From an uncultured Bacteroidales bacterium (GTDB lineage: Bacteria > Bacteroidota > Bacteroidia > Bacteroidales > F082), in the NCBI GenBank assembly GCA_946184615.1, contig CAMHFN010000015.1, forward strand, positions 1 through 61,563: 61,563 nucleotides of DNA, read 5' to 3'. The translations under genes and the position numbers were made by a program. Positions 52,245 to 61,123 of this stretch are shown in pieces (position 1 is the first letter of the stretch; each line of letters opens with the position of its first letter). The notes beneath the pieces were generated by a model that saw only the letters and a list, made by a program, of their open reading frames with translations, was not told where the DNA came from and did not search any database.

Positions 52245-52407
52245 CCCCGACTTCACACATCCTGTTGAAAAAGGTGGTTATTACGGTTGAAAAGTGGCGA
52301 AAATCGGCAATTTGGGGCGAAAAAAGCCGTTTTTTGTGGTGAAAAAGATGAAAAACTTTGATTTTAAAAAACCAGAGTGGCGGAAAAATTGTAATTTTGG
52401 GGGTGAA

Positions 52408-53517
52408 ATGGGTGACAATTATTTGATCATAATCTGCTTTTCGGTCAATCTGACCTTCATCGTGACCAACCTTTATGGTTGGGTACTGAAACGGTTTTTT
52501 GTGCCCGAAGCCTATAAGGAAAACTTCAAAGAGCTCTACCCTGCCCATCGTTCCTTGGGTTTTTTCTACCTTTTGCAACTGTTCGAGATACCTTATTTAA
52601 TTAACATAGGGCAACCCGAATCCTTGTATTACGTGAACGCCTCGGGACTATTAGTGTTCACCTCTTTCATTGGTATCTTGGTGGAGGATTACTTTTTCCC
52701 CACAAAAAACTCCAACAAATCAAGGTTGTTGCTTTTGCTCCCGATGTGGGTCTGTTGGGTAGCATTATTGGTTCCCGTGTTTCAAAAAGAGCTCTTCACC
52801 CTTGATTATCAACGAATCATGACCATCATCGTCATGGTGGGGTTTGTAGGATACCTTTTCCAGCTCAACCGGATCCGCTTGAAGCTGAAACGCCGAATGA
52901 AGGAGTTGGATGAAGATGAATACTCCAACGAAGAAGACTTCCCGGTAAAGTTAGCCCGAAACATCATGTGGATTCCGTTGACACTCTGCTTGATGCTCAC
53001 CGTGAATTTCCTGTTCAACGATGTCCTGGTGAAGATGGTGCGCGATGTGTTTTTCACGGTCTTCAATGTTTGGTTTATGATCTTCACCCTCAACCCACAC
53101 CGCAAGATCAAAACCCTGCCGATAGCCGACACTGAGAAGTCCGAAGAAGAGATTGCTATGGCGAAGCGCCGTATTACGGAGGAACAACGCAAAGAATTGG
53201 AAATCAAGATGATTGATTTGATTCAAGAGCAACAGTTATATCTTGAAGACCATTTCACGATGAGTGATTTGGTGAAACGGATGAGCACCAACAAGACCTA
53301 CTTGAGCGAAGTGATCGCTGGCAGCGAATACGGATCTTTCTATCAGTTAATCAATACGTTACGTGTTGATCATGCCTGTCAGTTGTTGGAGCAGAATCCC
53401 ACCCTCAAGATGGAGCAGGTCGCCCTTGCCTCGGGTTTTTCCTCCGGCAGCGCCTTCTCTCAGGTGTTCAAGCGGATCAAAGGCGTAACGCCTTCGGAAT
53501 ATTTGCGAGAAAAATAA
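52408..53517 (+). CDS. membrane-bound AraC-type transcriptional regulator
   Basis: A protein of about 369 residues with six or seven hydrophobic segments in the first 230 residues (YLIIICFSVNLTFIVTNLYGWVL; LLVFTSFIGILVE; LPMWVCWVALLVPVF; TIIVMVGFVGYLFQL; FTVFNVWFMIFTL). A C-terminal HTH_18 DNA-binding domain follows (MSDLVKRMSTNKTYLSEVI; MEQVALASGFSSGSAFSQVFKRIKGVTPSEYLR). The ATG at 52408 opens directly on the first helix and is preferred; a GTG at 52294 and an ATG at 52348 are in frame. TAATTTTG at 52392 is a possible -7 element, which would give almost no leader. Confidence 0.88.
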   Translation: MGDNYLIIICFSVNLTFIVTNLYGWVLKRFFVPEAYKENFKELYPAHRSLGFFYLLQLFEIPYLINIGQPESLYYVNASGLLVFTSFIGILVEDYFFPTKNSNKSRLLLLLPMWVCWVALLVPVFQKELFTLDYQRIMTIIVMVGFVGYLFQLNRIRLKLKRRMKELDEDEYSNEEDFPVKLARNIMWIPLTLCLMLTVNFLFNDVLVKMVRDVFFTVFNVWFMIFTLNPHRKIKTLPIADTEKSEEEIAMAKRRITEEQRKELEIKMIDLIQEQQLYLEDHFTMSDLVKRMSTNKTYLSEVIAGSEYGSFYQLINTLRVDHACQLLEQNPTLKMEQVALASGFSSGSAFSQVFKRIKGVTPSEYLREK

Positions 53518-53533
53518 ATAATTCGTATTTTTG
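53502..53533 (+). promoter_or_regulatory. promoter (TTTG, 20-base spacer, TATTTTTG) of the DUF6922 gene
   Basis: TTTG 53502-53505 and TATTTTTG 53526-53533. ATG is 17 bases further. Confidence 0.65.
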
Positions 53534-53550
53534 TGAAAGATTTCAACGCT

Positions 53551-53856
53551 ATGTCGCAAGAAACATTCATATCGAGCATCTCACCCTATCTCTTTTGGGA
53601 TATTGATTTTGACGACTTTGATGCCGAGAAGAACTCTATTCAGTTGATACAAAGGGTTTTGGAGTATGGTCAGCTGAATGATTGGAGACTCGTTTGCGAT
53701 TACTATGGCTTGGAGAGAATTGTTCACGACTGCAAATTAATGCGAACCCTCGACCCCAAGGCGCTGTCGTTTATTTGTGCAATTTCAGATACGAGAAAGG
53801 AAGATTACCGATGCTACACTATGAAACCATTCACCCAACCACACTGGAGTTACTGA
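53551..53856 (+). CDS. DUF6922-like protein (antitoxin-type)
   Basis: A 101-residue protein starting MSQETFISSISPYLFWDIDFDDFDAEKNS. It matches the short DUF6922 proteins that in Bacteroidetes precede an AbiEii-type nucleotidyltransferase toxin (LIQRVLEYGQLNDWRLVCDYYG; ISDTRKEDYRCY). Starting at ATG 53551 places the -7 element upstream; a GTG at 53533 is inside the promoter. The 3' end overlaps the next frame by 46 bases. Its partner is truncated, so it may persist as an orphan antitoxin. Confidence 0.65.
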   Translation: MSQETFISSISPYLFWDIDFDDFDAEKNSIQLIQRVLEYGQLNDWRLVCDYYGLERIVHDCKLMRTLDPKALSFICAISDTRKEDYRCYTMKPFTQPHWSY

Positions 53857-53984
53857 AAAAACTGACAGCACAAGAGGAACTTCGTGATATGCGACTCGTT
53901 GGAGGATCCTCATTAGCGTTACTCGTAACAATCCAACATACTGATAATCAATATTTTTATTCTCCGTCAATTGACGCAAAATAA
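53811..53984 (+). pseudogene. AbiEii-type nucleotidyltransferase toxin, truncated
   Basis: Reads MLHYETIHPTTLELLKKL, then MRLVGGSSLAL, the start of AbiEii/MNT-type toxins (LVGGTSLAL). The sequence then leaves the family before the catalytic DxD motif and stops at residue 57; full toxins have about 250 residues. The toxin is therefore dead. The remaining sequence to 54060 is AT-rich with degenerate direct repeats. Confidence 0.65.
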
Positions 53985-54030
53985 AATGAAATTGACGTAG
54001 AATAAAACAAAATACGCCTAAAATAAAGTG
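53972..54030 (+). repeat. degenerate ~22-base direct repeats behind the broken toxin
   Basis: Three imperfect units around TTGACGCAAAATAAAAT, TTGACGTAGAATAAAAC and TACGCCTAAAATAAAG. No other feature seen in this gap. Confidence 0.4.
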
Positions 54031-54078
54031 TAAGTCTTATTGATTTTGGATTTTTGTCACCTATTATAAAAAAATAGT

Positions 54079-54210
54079 ATGACAATCATTCAAATCATCG
54101 GAATCATCGTGGTCGCCCTATTGGGAGGCTACGTGTTTTTTTGCGTGTACAATGTGGGAAGAAGACAGAAGGCAGAAGACAGAAGAATAATCAATAATAA
54201 TATTAAATAA
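54079..54210 (+). CDS. possible small membrane peptide (43 aa)
   Basis: Begins MTIIQIIGIIVVALLGGYVF and has one hydrophobic helix with a positively charged C-terminal side (GRRQKAEDRR), the layout of a single-pass protein with its N-terminus outside. The second half is encoded by heptamers (54160-54187) and reaches to 7 bases before the giant T9SS gene. No promoter match is clear. It may be chance. Confidence 0.3.
   Translation: MTIIQIIGIIVVALLGGYVFFCVYNVGRRQKAEDRRIINNNIK
54160..54187 (+). repeat. four heptamers before the giant T9SS gene
   Basis: AGAAGAC, AGAAGGC, AGAAGAC, AGAAGAA, 29 bases before the ATG at 54217. Confidence 0.8.
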
Positions 54211-54216
54211 TAGAAC

Positions 54217-57200
54217 ATGAACAGACATTTTACCCTTTCGAAAGCCCTCACGGCGATCTTGCTTTTCATCGGCATCGCCCTGAGGCAGAGCGCTTTCGCG
54301 CAGACCTTCACCATCGAAGAATCGTACAACAGTAGCACTCACAAGACCACGTTCACCATTAAGCGTAGCGGCAGCAGCCTGCCACAGCAGACCATCAAAT
54401 ACCGCACGGTGAACCTTTCGGCTTATGCGGGACAGCACTACACCGCCGTGAGTGGCGATTACACCTTCCCAGCCAACGAGACCACCAAGACAGTGGAAGT
54501 GACCGAAAGCTCGGCAGGCACCGCTGCCTACCAGTACCAGAGCAGCACCACCCGCAGCTATCGCTTCGAGGTGCTCGATATCAACGGTTTCGAGTTGCAA
54601 CACTATGACCGCAGCATGACTACTGGTGCCCAGTTTAGCGCCGACAAGGTGAGCAAGGAAATCACCGACTTGGTATATTTCAACGGCAGCACCTACGCTT
54701 CGGGACTGAGCAGCGGCAAGTATCTCGATGTCAGCTTCACTCCACCGTCAGGTTATGTTGAAGCCAACGACAATAATGGCCTCGTAGGTTACGTGCTTAT
54801 CGACGACAGTTACGACTATGCAACAAAGCCTGCCACCGTGAGCACCAGCACGCTTATCAGCAGCACCAATGCAACTGCCAGTTACTTGAATAGCTTGGGC
54901 TATAAGATTTACGCCACAGTCTGCTTCTCCGAGAAGGAACGCGATGATGGCTACCAATACGTGCAGATTCTGGCTGGCACAAGCAGCGCTTCTTACGATG
55001 GTGCCGACCCTAACGGAAGTGTCAACGACCCCAGTTACTCCGTTTACAAAGCGTGCTTTGAGCTTGCCGATGGCGCCAATTCCACAGGCAAGGCGTTCTT
55101 CCCTCACCGCTACGATTGTGAAACCCGTACATCTCCTACAGGTTGCAATCAGAGTTCCTCTCACACCGAGTTCAACCTTGCAGCTGGAAAACTTTGGAAA
55201 CAGAAGTACAAGTCGGGATATCAGGCCGACAATTCAGGCTCGCTGGTATTCAACGCCAATGTAGCAAACATCACCACGCGTTTCGACGCCGCTGGCGACA
55301 ACGACGACACATGGGGCTACAAGGACCTCTTCGTCCGCATGGCCCTCTGCGACGCCACCAACCCTACACTTCTCAACAACAGCACTGCGGGCATCGCCGT
55401 CTCGGCGGGACCTTACATCAAAGGCAACACTTTCTATATCAGCGTGCCGTTTAACGAGATTGTACACGTCTCTGGAGCATACAAACAGTTATATACATCC
55501 TGGGGCAATGTTGAATATGTTGCAGGTGACAACACCAACGTCATCACCTACAAGGGCACCATCAACGCGACTGCTGGTACCACCTTGGCGATTACAGGAA
55601 TCCGCAACAGCCTTTTCAACGATTTGGCCGGAAACTATTTCCAAGGCAGTGACAACAGCTTCAACAAGACTTTCAACGGTGTCACCTGCACGGAGAGCTA
55701 CACTCTCGCCGCCACCAATACCGAGTTTACAGGCTTACAGAGCGAGTATGTGGTGAGCAACACGGCCATCGAGCCGCACCCCACGGTGTATTTCTATAAA
55801 GGTAAGAAGGAAACCGCCAACAAGGTGCAACTCACAGAGAATACAAACTACACCTTGTCGTGGGCCAACAACAATGCGGCGGGCAACGGAAGAGTCACTG
55901 CTACGGGAACAGGCATCTACACTGGCTCTGCCAGCGCCACCTTCCCCATCCGCTGGAGCACCTACACTTTCAGCTTCCATGGCAACGGAAGCATAGGCAT
56001 TCCTGCCATTGGGACGATGAGCAACCAGGTCTTCCAATATGGCGTGGCACAGAACCTAACCACCAACGCATTCAGCCGCGAGGGCTTCACCTTTGCCGGA
56101 TGGAACACCCAGCCTGACGGCAACGGCACCGCCTACACCAATGGACAGTCGATCATAGGACTCACCACCGATGACGGCGCCGTCATCGACCTCTATGCCC
56201 AGTGGGCCCTTATCCCATGGACTGGCAGCGGTGATAGCGAGGACGACCCATACATGATACTATATGCCAGCCAACTCGACCTGTTGGCAACCAACGTGAA
56301 CAGCGGCAACAACTACAGCGGCAAGTTCTTCAAGTTGGACGCCGATATCACCTACGGCCACACCACCGTCTGGAACGATGCCACCAGCACCGAGAACAAC
56401 TATACCGCTATTGGTACTTCTACCAATAATTTCAGAGGCACCTTCGACGGCGACAACCATACCATCAGCGGCATCCGCATCTACACTACCAACGACTATC
56501 AAGGGCTCTTCGGCTATGTTTATTCAGGAAGCACTGTGAAAAATATCGCCCTTGCCAACAGCATTATTATCGGTGGTGATTATGTCGGCAGTATCGCTGG
56601 TAAAAATGAATATGGTACCATAACTAATTGCCGTATAGGAAACGACGTCACCATAGGTGTGGAAAACGATGATAAGGATTATCATGGCGGCATTGTGGGA
56701 TATCAATATGATGGCACTGTCAGCGGCTCCGTCATTGCCGCAAGTGTTAATGGTCTATGGTATTGCGGTGGAATCGCAGGTATATGTGTTTTTACCACAC
56801 TAAAAGATTGCCTCTATACCGGTACTGTAGCAAATGGTAGTTGGAAAGGTGCCATCACAGGAAATAATAATAACTCCACCCTCACCAACAACTACTACAC
56901 CACCGACGGCATTGGCGGCGTGAACGGCAGTGACTGCGACGGTGCCCGTCGTGCACGCACCATCACCTTGGGTGAGCATGTCGGCATTGCAGGCGACCAG
57001 ACGGCATACGACGTGAGCGGCCTCACCGCCATTGGCACCACGGTCCTCAGCCACACCGCAGGCAACACCACTACCATCTATAGCGGTGCCACACAGGACG
57101 TCACGCTGAGCGACGCCGCGCCACAGGGCTGCGTCGTTACCAGCTACAGTCTGAACGGCACGCCTCTGGCCGGCAACACCTTCACCATGCCCGACAGCGA

Positions 57201-60200
57201 CGTCACCGTAAGTGCCACCATAGGAGTTTCCTATATCGACGCCGACGGCAACGAGCAAATATGCACCGACTACACCCTCATTGAGAGCAGCACGGGCAGC
57301 GCCGTCATACTCGGCGCCGCAGTAACGGAGACATGGTATGCCGTCAGCGGCAATGTGAATATCACTTCTTCTGACGAGGCTCTTATACTCTATGGAGCTG
57401 CTCACCTGATTCTGATGGATGACGCCACGCTCACTGTGGAAGGTTCACAACCCATCTCGGCTTACGGTAGCCTCAGTATCTACGGCCAGAGCCTCGGTAC
57501 GGGCAGTCTGGTAGCCACCGGCAGCGACATAGCCATTTATGTGGATATATTGCCCAATGCACCCGTTGCAAACGACGGCAGCCTAACCATCAACGGTGGC
57601 ATCGTTACTGCCGCCTCTGGCTCCGATGGTATCAGTGCAACTAATGACATCACCATCAACGGCGGTGTCGTCAGTGCTGGCGGTAACGGCCTTAAAACTA
57701 TCGGCACCCTCACCCTTGGTTGGCGCAACGCTACCGACCGTATCTATGCCAGCAGCTACAATGGCGATAATGGTGTCGCGGTCAAGAGCGGCCAGTACCT
57801 CAGCGACGGCACGGCCGTCTATAGCGGAAGCCTCAGCGATACACAGATTGATGCCCTCGCCGGCAAGACCTTGCAGCCAGCCGTTGCGTTGACGCTTCCG
57901 AAGTATGTCGACGCCACATCGGGTGTGCTCGTGCAGGAAGGCCGTACCGCCTGTGTGCTGCCTGATGCTAATGTCACCATCGCCGCCGAAGGCTGCACCC
58001 TCGCGGATGTCACCGTAGGTGGCGAAGCAGCCACCGACAACGGCGACGGCACCTGGAGCTTCATCATGCCTGCCACCGACGCCACCGTGAGCGCCACAGT
58101 AACCGCAATCGACTTCACCACCGGCCACGCCGGCACCGAGGGCGACCCATACATCATCATGTATCGCTCCCAGCTCGACCTGCTGGCTACCCGCGTGAAC
58201 GGCGGCGAATCCTACAACGGCAAGTTCTTGAAGCTTGGTGCCGACATCGCTTACGACCCGAATGACCTTGATGACAATGGCGAGAACTACACTGCCATAG
58301 GCACTATGGTTAATTACAGATATTTCAAAGGTTCCTTCGACGGAGACGGCCACATCGTCAGTGGCATCCGCATCAACAAGACGGGCCAAACCGATGCCGA
58401 TAAAAAGCAGGGGCTCTTCGGTTATGTAAATTACGCTTTCATCAAAAACGTCGTACTTAGCGACGCCAGCATCACTGGCTACACGCAGGTTGGCGGCATC
58501 CTAGGTGATTTTCAATCTTCTACAACCATTCAGAACTGCTTTGTGTTGAATTCACATATTATCGCAACTAATAGTAATACTACCAATAGAGGTGTTATTG
58601 CCGGCTATGATGACAAAGACATTACCCTTATCGAAAACTACTACTACAACTGCACAGTGAATGGCGCCTCCACCAATGTGGGCGCCAACGGCAGCGACCG
58701 CGACGGTGCCCGCGGTGTCAACAAGCTCACTTTGTGCGAACATGTCATCGCCACACCGGCAGCGGCAGTCACCTATCAGGGTAACAGCTATTATGCGGAC
58801 GGCACCAGCGTCACGTTGAGCGTCGAGGAGGGCTACACCCTCAACGGCAGCTTAATCGTGAAGGACGCCAACAACAACGATGTCGCCCTCACCGGCGGCG
58901 ACACCTTCGAGATGCCTGCCAGCGATGTCTCCGTGAACGCCGACATCATAGTGAATCCGTTGCCAGAGGTTACAGTCACCAATAACGTTCAGACTATATG
59001 TATGGACAACCAAATACAGGAAATGGAAATAATCTACTCCAACGGAACGATAGAGAGTGTGACGGGACTTCCAGAGAACGTAAACTGGAGCGATACGCCA
59101 TCGGGCGCAACGATATTCGGCGCACCGGCGGAGTATGGTACGTTCAATGCGACGGTTACAGTTACCAGTGACCAAGGCTGCGGCACAGCGACGGCAGACG
59201 TTACAATCACAGTGAAACCAAATCCTGAGGTTACAGTCAGCAATAACTTTCAGACAGTATGTGAGAACAGCGCGATAACCGCCATGGAAATAACCGCCAC
59301 CCACGCAACGATAGAAAATGTGACGGGCCTTCCGACCGGCGTAAGCTGGAGCAAGGACTCATCGGGTGCAACCGGAACGATAAGCGGCACCCCGACAGCA
59401 AGCGGCACGTACAATGTTACGGTTACGGTTAATAGTGACCAGACGCCAAGTTGCGGCATTGCATACGCATACGTAAGAATCACAGTGAACCCACTGCCAG
59501 AGGTTACAGTGACAAATGATAACCAGACAGTATGTGCGGGTGATGCAATAGTAGCCATGGAAATAACCGCGACGAACGGGACGATAGCAAATGTGGAAGG
59601 ACTTCCAGCCGGCTTGACATGGAGCGGTACAATGATAAGCGGCACACCGACAGTAACCGGCACGTTCAATGTGACGGTTATGGTGGACAGCTACTATGGC
59701 TGCGGCATTGGAATGGCAGAATTAACAATCATAGTGAATCCGTTGCCAGAGGCCTACACCTTGGACATCACTGGATACGGCGACAGCGACGGAGGATGGA
59801 ACCTGATTGCCTCACCATTGGCTGAAAGCATCGCAGCTACGGAAGTAGGCAACCTTGTGGCCGAAACTGCGTCGGATTTCGACCTCTACCGTTTCAACCA
59901 AGCCGCCAATATGGAATGGGAGAACTGGAAACAGGAAGAAAGCGAACACTATCACTTCAACCTCGAATCTGGTCAAGGATACCTCTATGCCAGCAAGGAA
60001 GACGTCACCCTCATCTTTACCGGCGAGCCTTACAGCGATAACGGCGAGGTCAGGCTGAGCAAAACCACTGGCGTTGACTTTGAAGGTTGGAACCTTGTGG
60101 GCAACCCGTTCAGCGATACGGCCTACATCGAACGTCCTTTCTACATCATGAATTCTTCCGGCAGTGAGATCATAGCCGCCGCTGATGTGGAGCAAAACAG

Positions 60201-60909
60201 CATCGCGCCCATGGAAGGTGTGTTCGTTATTGCCACCGAAGACGGTGAGACCCTGACCTTCACCACCGAGGCTCCCAGCAAGAGCGGCAAAGGCCTAGCC
60301 CTTAACCTCAGCCAAGGCCGCGGTGTCATCGACCGCGCCATTGTTCGCTTCGGCGAGGGTCAACAGTTGCCGAAGTTCCAACTGAGGGAGAGCAGCACCA
60401 AGGTCTATATTCCGCAGGACAACAAGGACTACGCCGTGGTGAACGTTGGTAGAGACGCAATGCATTGCGTATCTACGGAGATACCCGTCCATTTCAAGGC
60501 CAGGGAAAACGGCGTCTATACCTTGACCGTCTCCGAAACTTTCAGCTCTCAGCTTTCAGCTTTCAGCTACCTCCACCTGATCGACAACCTCACCGGCAAC
60601 GACGTCGACCTGCTCGAAACCCAGAGCTACACCTTCGAAGCCAAAGTGACGGATTATGCCAGCCGCTTCAAGTTGGTGTTCGCCACTGGCGATGCCGACA
60701 ACTCGGAGGACTTCGCTTTCATCAGCAACGGCAACATCATCATCAACGGCGAGGGTACGTTACAGGTGATTGACGTTTTGGGACGCGTCATCGTTCCCGT
60801 TGACGGACGCACGCGGTGCGTCCCTACTGACGCGATGTCCGCGGGCGTGTATGTGTTGCGATTGATCAACGGAGAGGATGTGAAGACACAGAAGATTGTT
60901 ATCAAGTAA
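54217..60909 (+). CDS. 2230-residue T9SS-exported surface protein with GLUG, InlB-type and Ig-like repeats
   Basis: Signal peptide (residues ~8-29, ending SAFAQ). Residues 30-560 are beta-rich, without a family I can name. An InlB/Listeria-Bacteroides repeat follows (~581-662, REGFTFAGWNTQPDGNGT...LYAQW). Then come a GLUG-type block (~668-915, TFDGDNHTISGIRIY, QGLFGYV), a region of short beta-helix-like strands (~1000-1230), a second GLUG block (~1302-1505) and three Ig-like repeats (~1581-1843, 'PLPEVTVTN...VTGLP...SGTP...'). A Gly/Trp-rich beta domain (WNLIASPL...WNLVGNPF) and a Por sorting tail end it. It is an adhesin-like protein on the cell surface. The C-terminal region contains repeat DNA read in frame (60449-60476, 60539-60566, 60805-60823). 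Confidence 0.88.
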   Translation: MNRHFTLSKALTAILLFIGIALRQSAFAQTFTIEESYNSSTHKTTFTIKRSGSSLPQQTIKYRTVNLSAYAGQHYTAVSGDYTFPANETTKTVEVTESSAGTAAYQYQSSTTRSYRFEVLDINGFELQHYDRSMTTGAQFSADKVSKEITDLVYFNGSTYASGLSSGKYLDVSFTPPSGYVEANDNNGLVGYVLIDDSYDYATKPATVSTSTLISSTNATASYLNSLGYKIYATVCFSEKERDDGYQYVQILAGTSSASYDGADPNGSVNDPSYSVYKACFELADGANSTGKAFFPHRYDCETRTSPTGCNQSSSHTEFNLAAGKLWKQKYKSGYQADNSGSLVFNANVANITTRFDAAGDNDDTWGYKDLFVRMALCDATNPTLLNNSTAGIAVSAGPYIKGNTFYISVPFNEIVHVSGAYKQLYTSWGNVEYVAGDNTNVITYKGTINATAGTTLAITGIRNSLFNDLAGNYFQGSDNSFNKTFNGVTCTESYTLAATNTEFTGLQSEYVVSNTAIEPHPTVYFYKGKKETANKVQLTENTNYTLSWANNNAAGNGRVTATGTGIYTGSASATFPIRWSTYTFSFHGNGSIGIPAIGTMSNQVFQYGVAQNLTTNAFSREGFTFAGWNTQPDGNGTAYTNGQSIIGLTTDDGAVIDLYAQWALIPWTGSGDSEDDPYMILYASQLDLLATNVNSGNNYSGKFFKLDADITYGHTTVWNDATSTENNYTAIGTSTNNFRGTFDGDNHTISGIRIYTTNDYQGLFGYVYSGSTVKNIALANSIIIGGDYVGSIAGKNEYGTITNCRIGNDVTIGVENDDKDYHGGIVGYQYDGTVSGSVIAASVNGLWYCGGIAGICVFTTLKDCLYTGTVANGSWKGAITGNNNNSTLTNNYYTTDGIGGVNGSDCDGARRARTITLGEHVGIAGDQTAYDVSGLTAIGTTVLSHTAGNTTTIYSGATQDVTLSDAAPQGCVVTSYSLNGTPLAGNTFTMPDSDVTVSATIGVSYIDADGNEQICTDYTLIESSTGSAVILGAAVTETWYAVSGNVNITSSDEALILYGAAHLILMDDATLTVEGSQPISAYGSLSIYGQSLGTGSLVATGSDIAIYVDILPNAPVANDGSLTINGGIVTAASGSDGISATNDITINGGVVSAGGNGLKTIGTLTLGWRNATDRIYASSYNGDNGVAVKSGQYLSDGTAVYSGSLSDTQIDALAGKTLQPAVALTLPKYVDATSGVLVQEGRTACVLPDANVTIAAEGCTLADVTVGGEAATDNGDGTWSFIMPATDATVSATVTAIDFTTGHAGTEGDPYIIMYRSQLDLLATRVNGGESYNGKFLKLGADIAYDPNDLDDNGENYTAIGTMVNYRYFKGSFDGDGHIVSGIRINKTGQTDADKKQGLFGYVNYAFIKNVVLSDASITGYTQVGGILGDFQSSTTIQNCFVLNSHIIATNSNTTNRGVIAGYDDKDITLIENYYYNCTVNGASTNVGANGSDRDGARGVNKLTLCEHVIATPAAAVTYQGNSYYADGTSVTLSVEEGYTLNGSLIVKDANNNDVALTGGDTFEMPASDVSVNADIIVNPLPEVTVTNNVQTICMDNQIQEMEIIYSNGTIESVTGLPENVNWSDTPSGATIFGAPAEYGTFNATVTVTSDQGCGTATADVTITVKPNPEVTVSNNFQTVCENSAITAMEITATHATIENVTGLPTGVSWSKDSSGATGTISGTPTASGTYNVTVTVNSDQTPSCGIAYAYVRITVNPLPEVTVTNDNQTVCAGDAIVAMEITATNGTIANVEGLPAGLTWSGTMISGTPTVTGTFNVTVMVDSYYGCGIGMAELTIIVNPLPEAYTLDITGYGDSDGGWNLIASPLAESIAATEVGNLVAETASDFDLYRFNQAANMEWENWKQEESEHYHFNLESGQGYLYASKEDVTLIFTGEPYSDNGEVRLSKTTGVDFEGWNLVGNPFSDTAYIERPFYIMNSSGSEIIAAADVEQNSIAPMEGVFVIATEDGETLTFTTEAPSKSGKGLALNLSQGRGVIDRAIVRFGEGQQLPKFQLRESSTKVYIPQDNKDYAVVNVGRDAMHCVSTEIPVHFKARENGVYTLTVSETFSSQLSAFSYLHLIDNLTGNDVDLLETQSYTFEAKVTDYASRFKLVFATGDADNSEDFAFISNGNIIINGEGTLQVIDVLGRVIVPVDGRTRCVPTDAMSAGVYVLRLINGEDVKTQKIVIK
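60449..60476 (+). repeat. palindrome copy 3, inside the coding region
   Basis: Arms GTAGAGACGCAATG / CATTGCGTATCTAC, 13 of 14 pairs match. Read as G-R-D-A-M-H-C-V-S-T (residues 2078-2087). Confidence 0.85.
60539..60566 (+). repeat. four heptamers inside the coding region
   Basis: CTTTCAG, CTCTCAG, CTTTCAG, CTTTCAG, read as TFSSQLSAFS before YLHLIDN (residues 2108-2117). Confidence 0.85.
60805..60823 (+). repeat. palindrome copy 4, partial, inside the coding region
   Basis: Arms GGACGCAC / GTGCGTCC around GCG, followed by CTAC as in the other copies. Read as G-R-T-R-C-V-P-T (residues 2197-2204), the same frame and similar peptide as copy 3. Confidence 0.7.
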
Positions 60910-60931
60910 ATTAATTCATATCACTCTTTAA

Positions 60932-60966
60932 CAAAACGAGAGTAACCAAGGTTGCTCTCGTTTTTT
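60932..60966 (+). terminator. terminator of the giant T9SS gene
   Basis: Stem ACGAGAGTAACC / GGTTGCTCTCGT with one G-U pair and a 2-base loop, then six T, about 25 bases behind the stop. Confidence 0.85.
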
Positions 60967-61038
60967 ATTAATATTAATTGTTCTTCATTTTCCTTTATTA
61001 TTGAAAATAATTCATAAAACTATTGACAGTGCTAAAAA

Positions 61039-61101
61039 TTGATATTATTTTTGCAGCGCAACTGAAAAATTTTCAAAAAATGTGATTTTGATATTATTTT
61101 T
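61039..61101 (+). promoter_or_regulatory. two direct repeats before hicA, possible operator
   Basis: TTGATATTATTTTT occurs at 61039-61052 and 61088-61101. The first copy also contains a possible -7 element TATTTTTG (61046-61053). HicB antitoxins repress their own operon, so this may be the binding site. Confidence 0.4.
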
Positions 61102-61103
61102 AC

Positions 61104-61111
61104 TATCTTTG
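61104..61111 (+). promoter_or_regulatory. -7 element TATCTTTG of hicA
   Basis: TAnnTTTG match, 13 bases before the hicA ATG. Confidence 0.6.
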
Positions 61112-61123
61112 CAAAAGTTTAAA

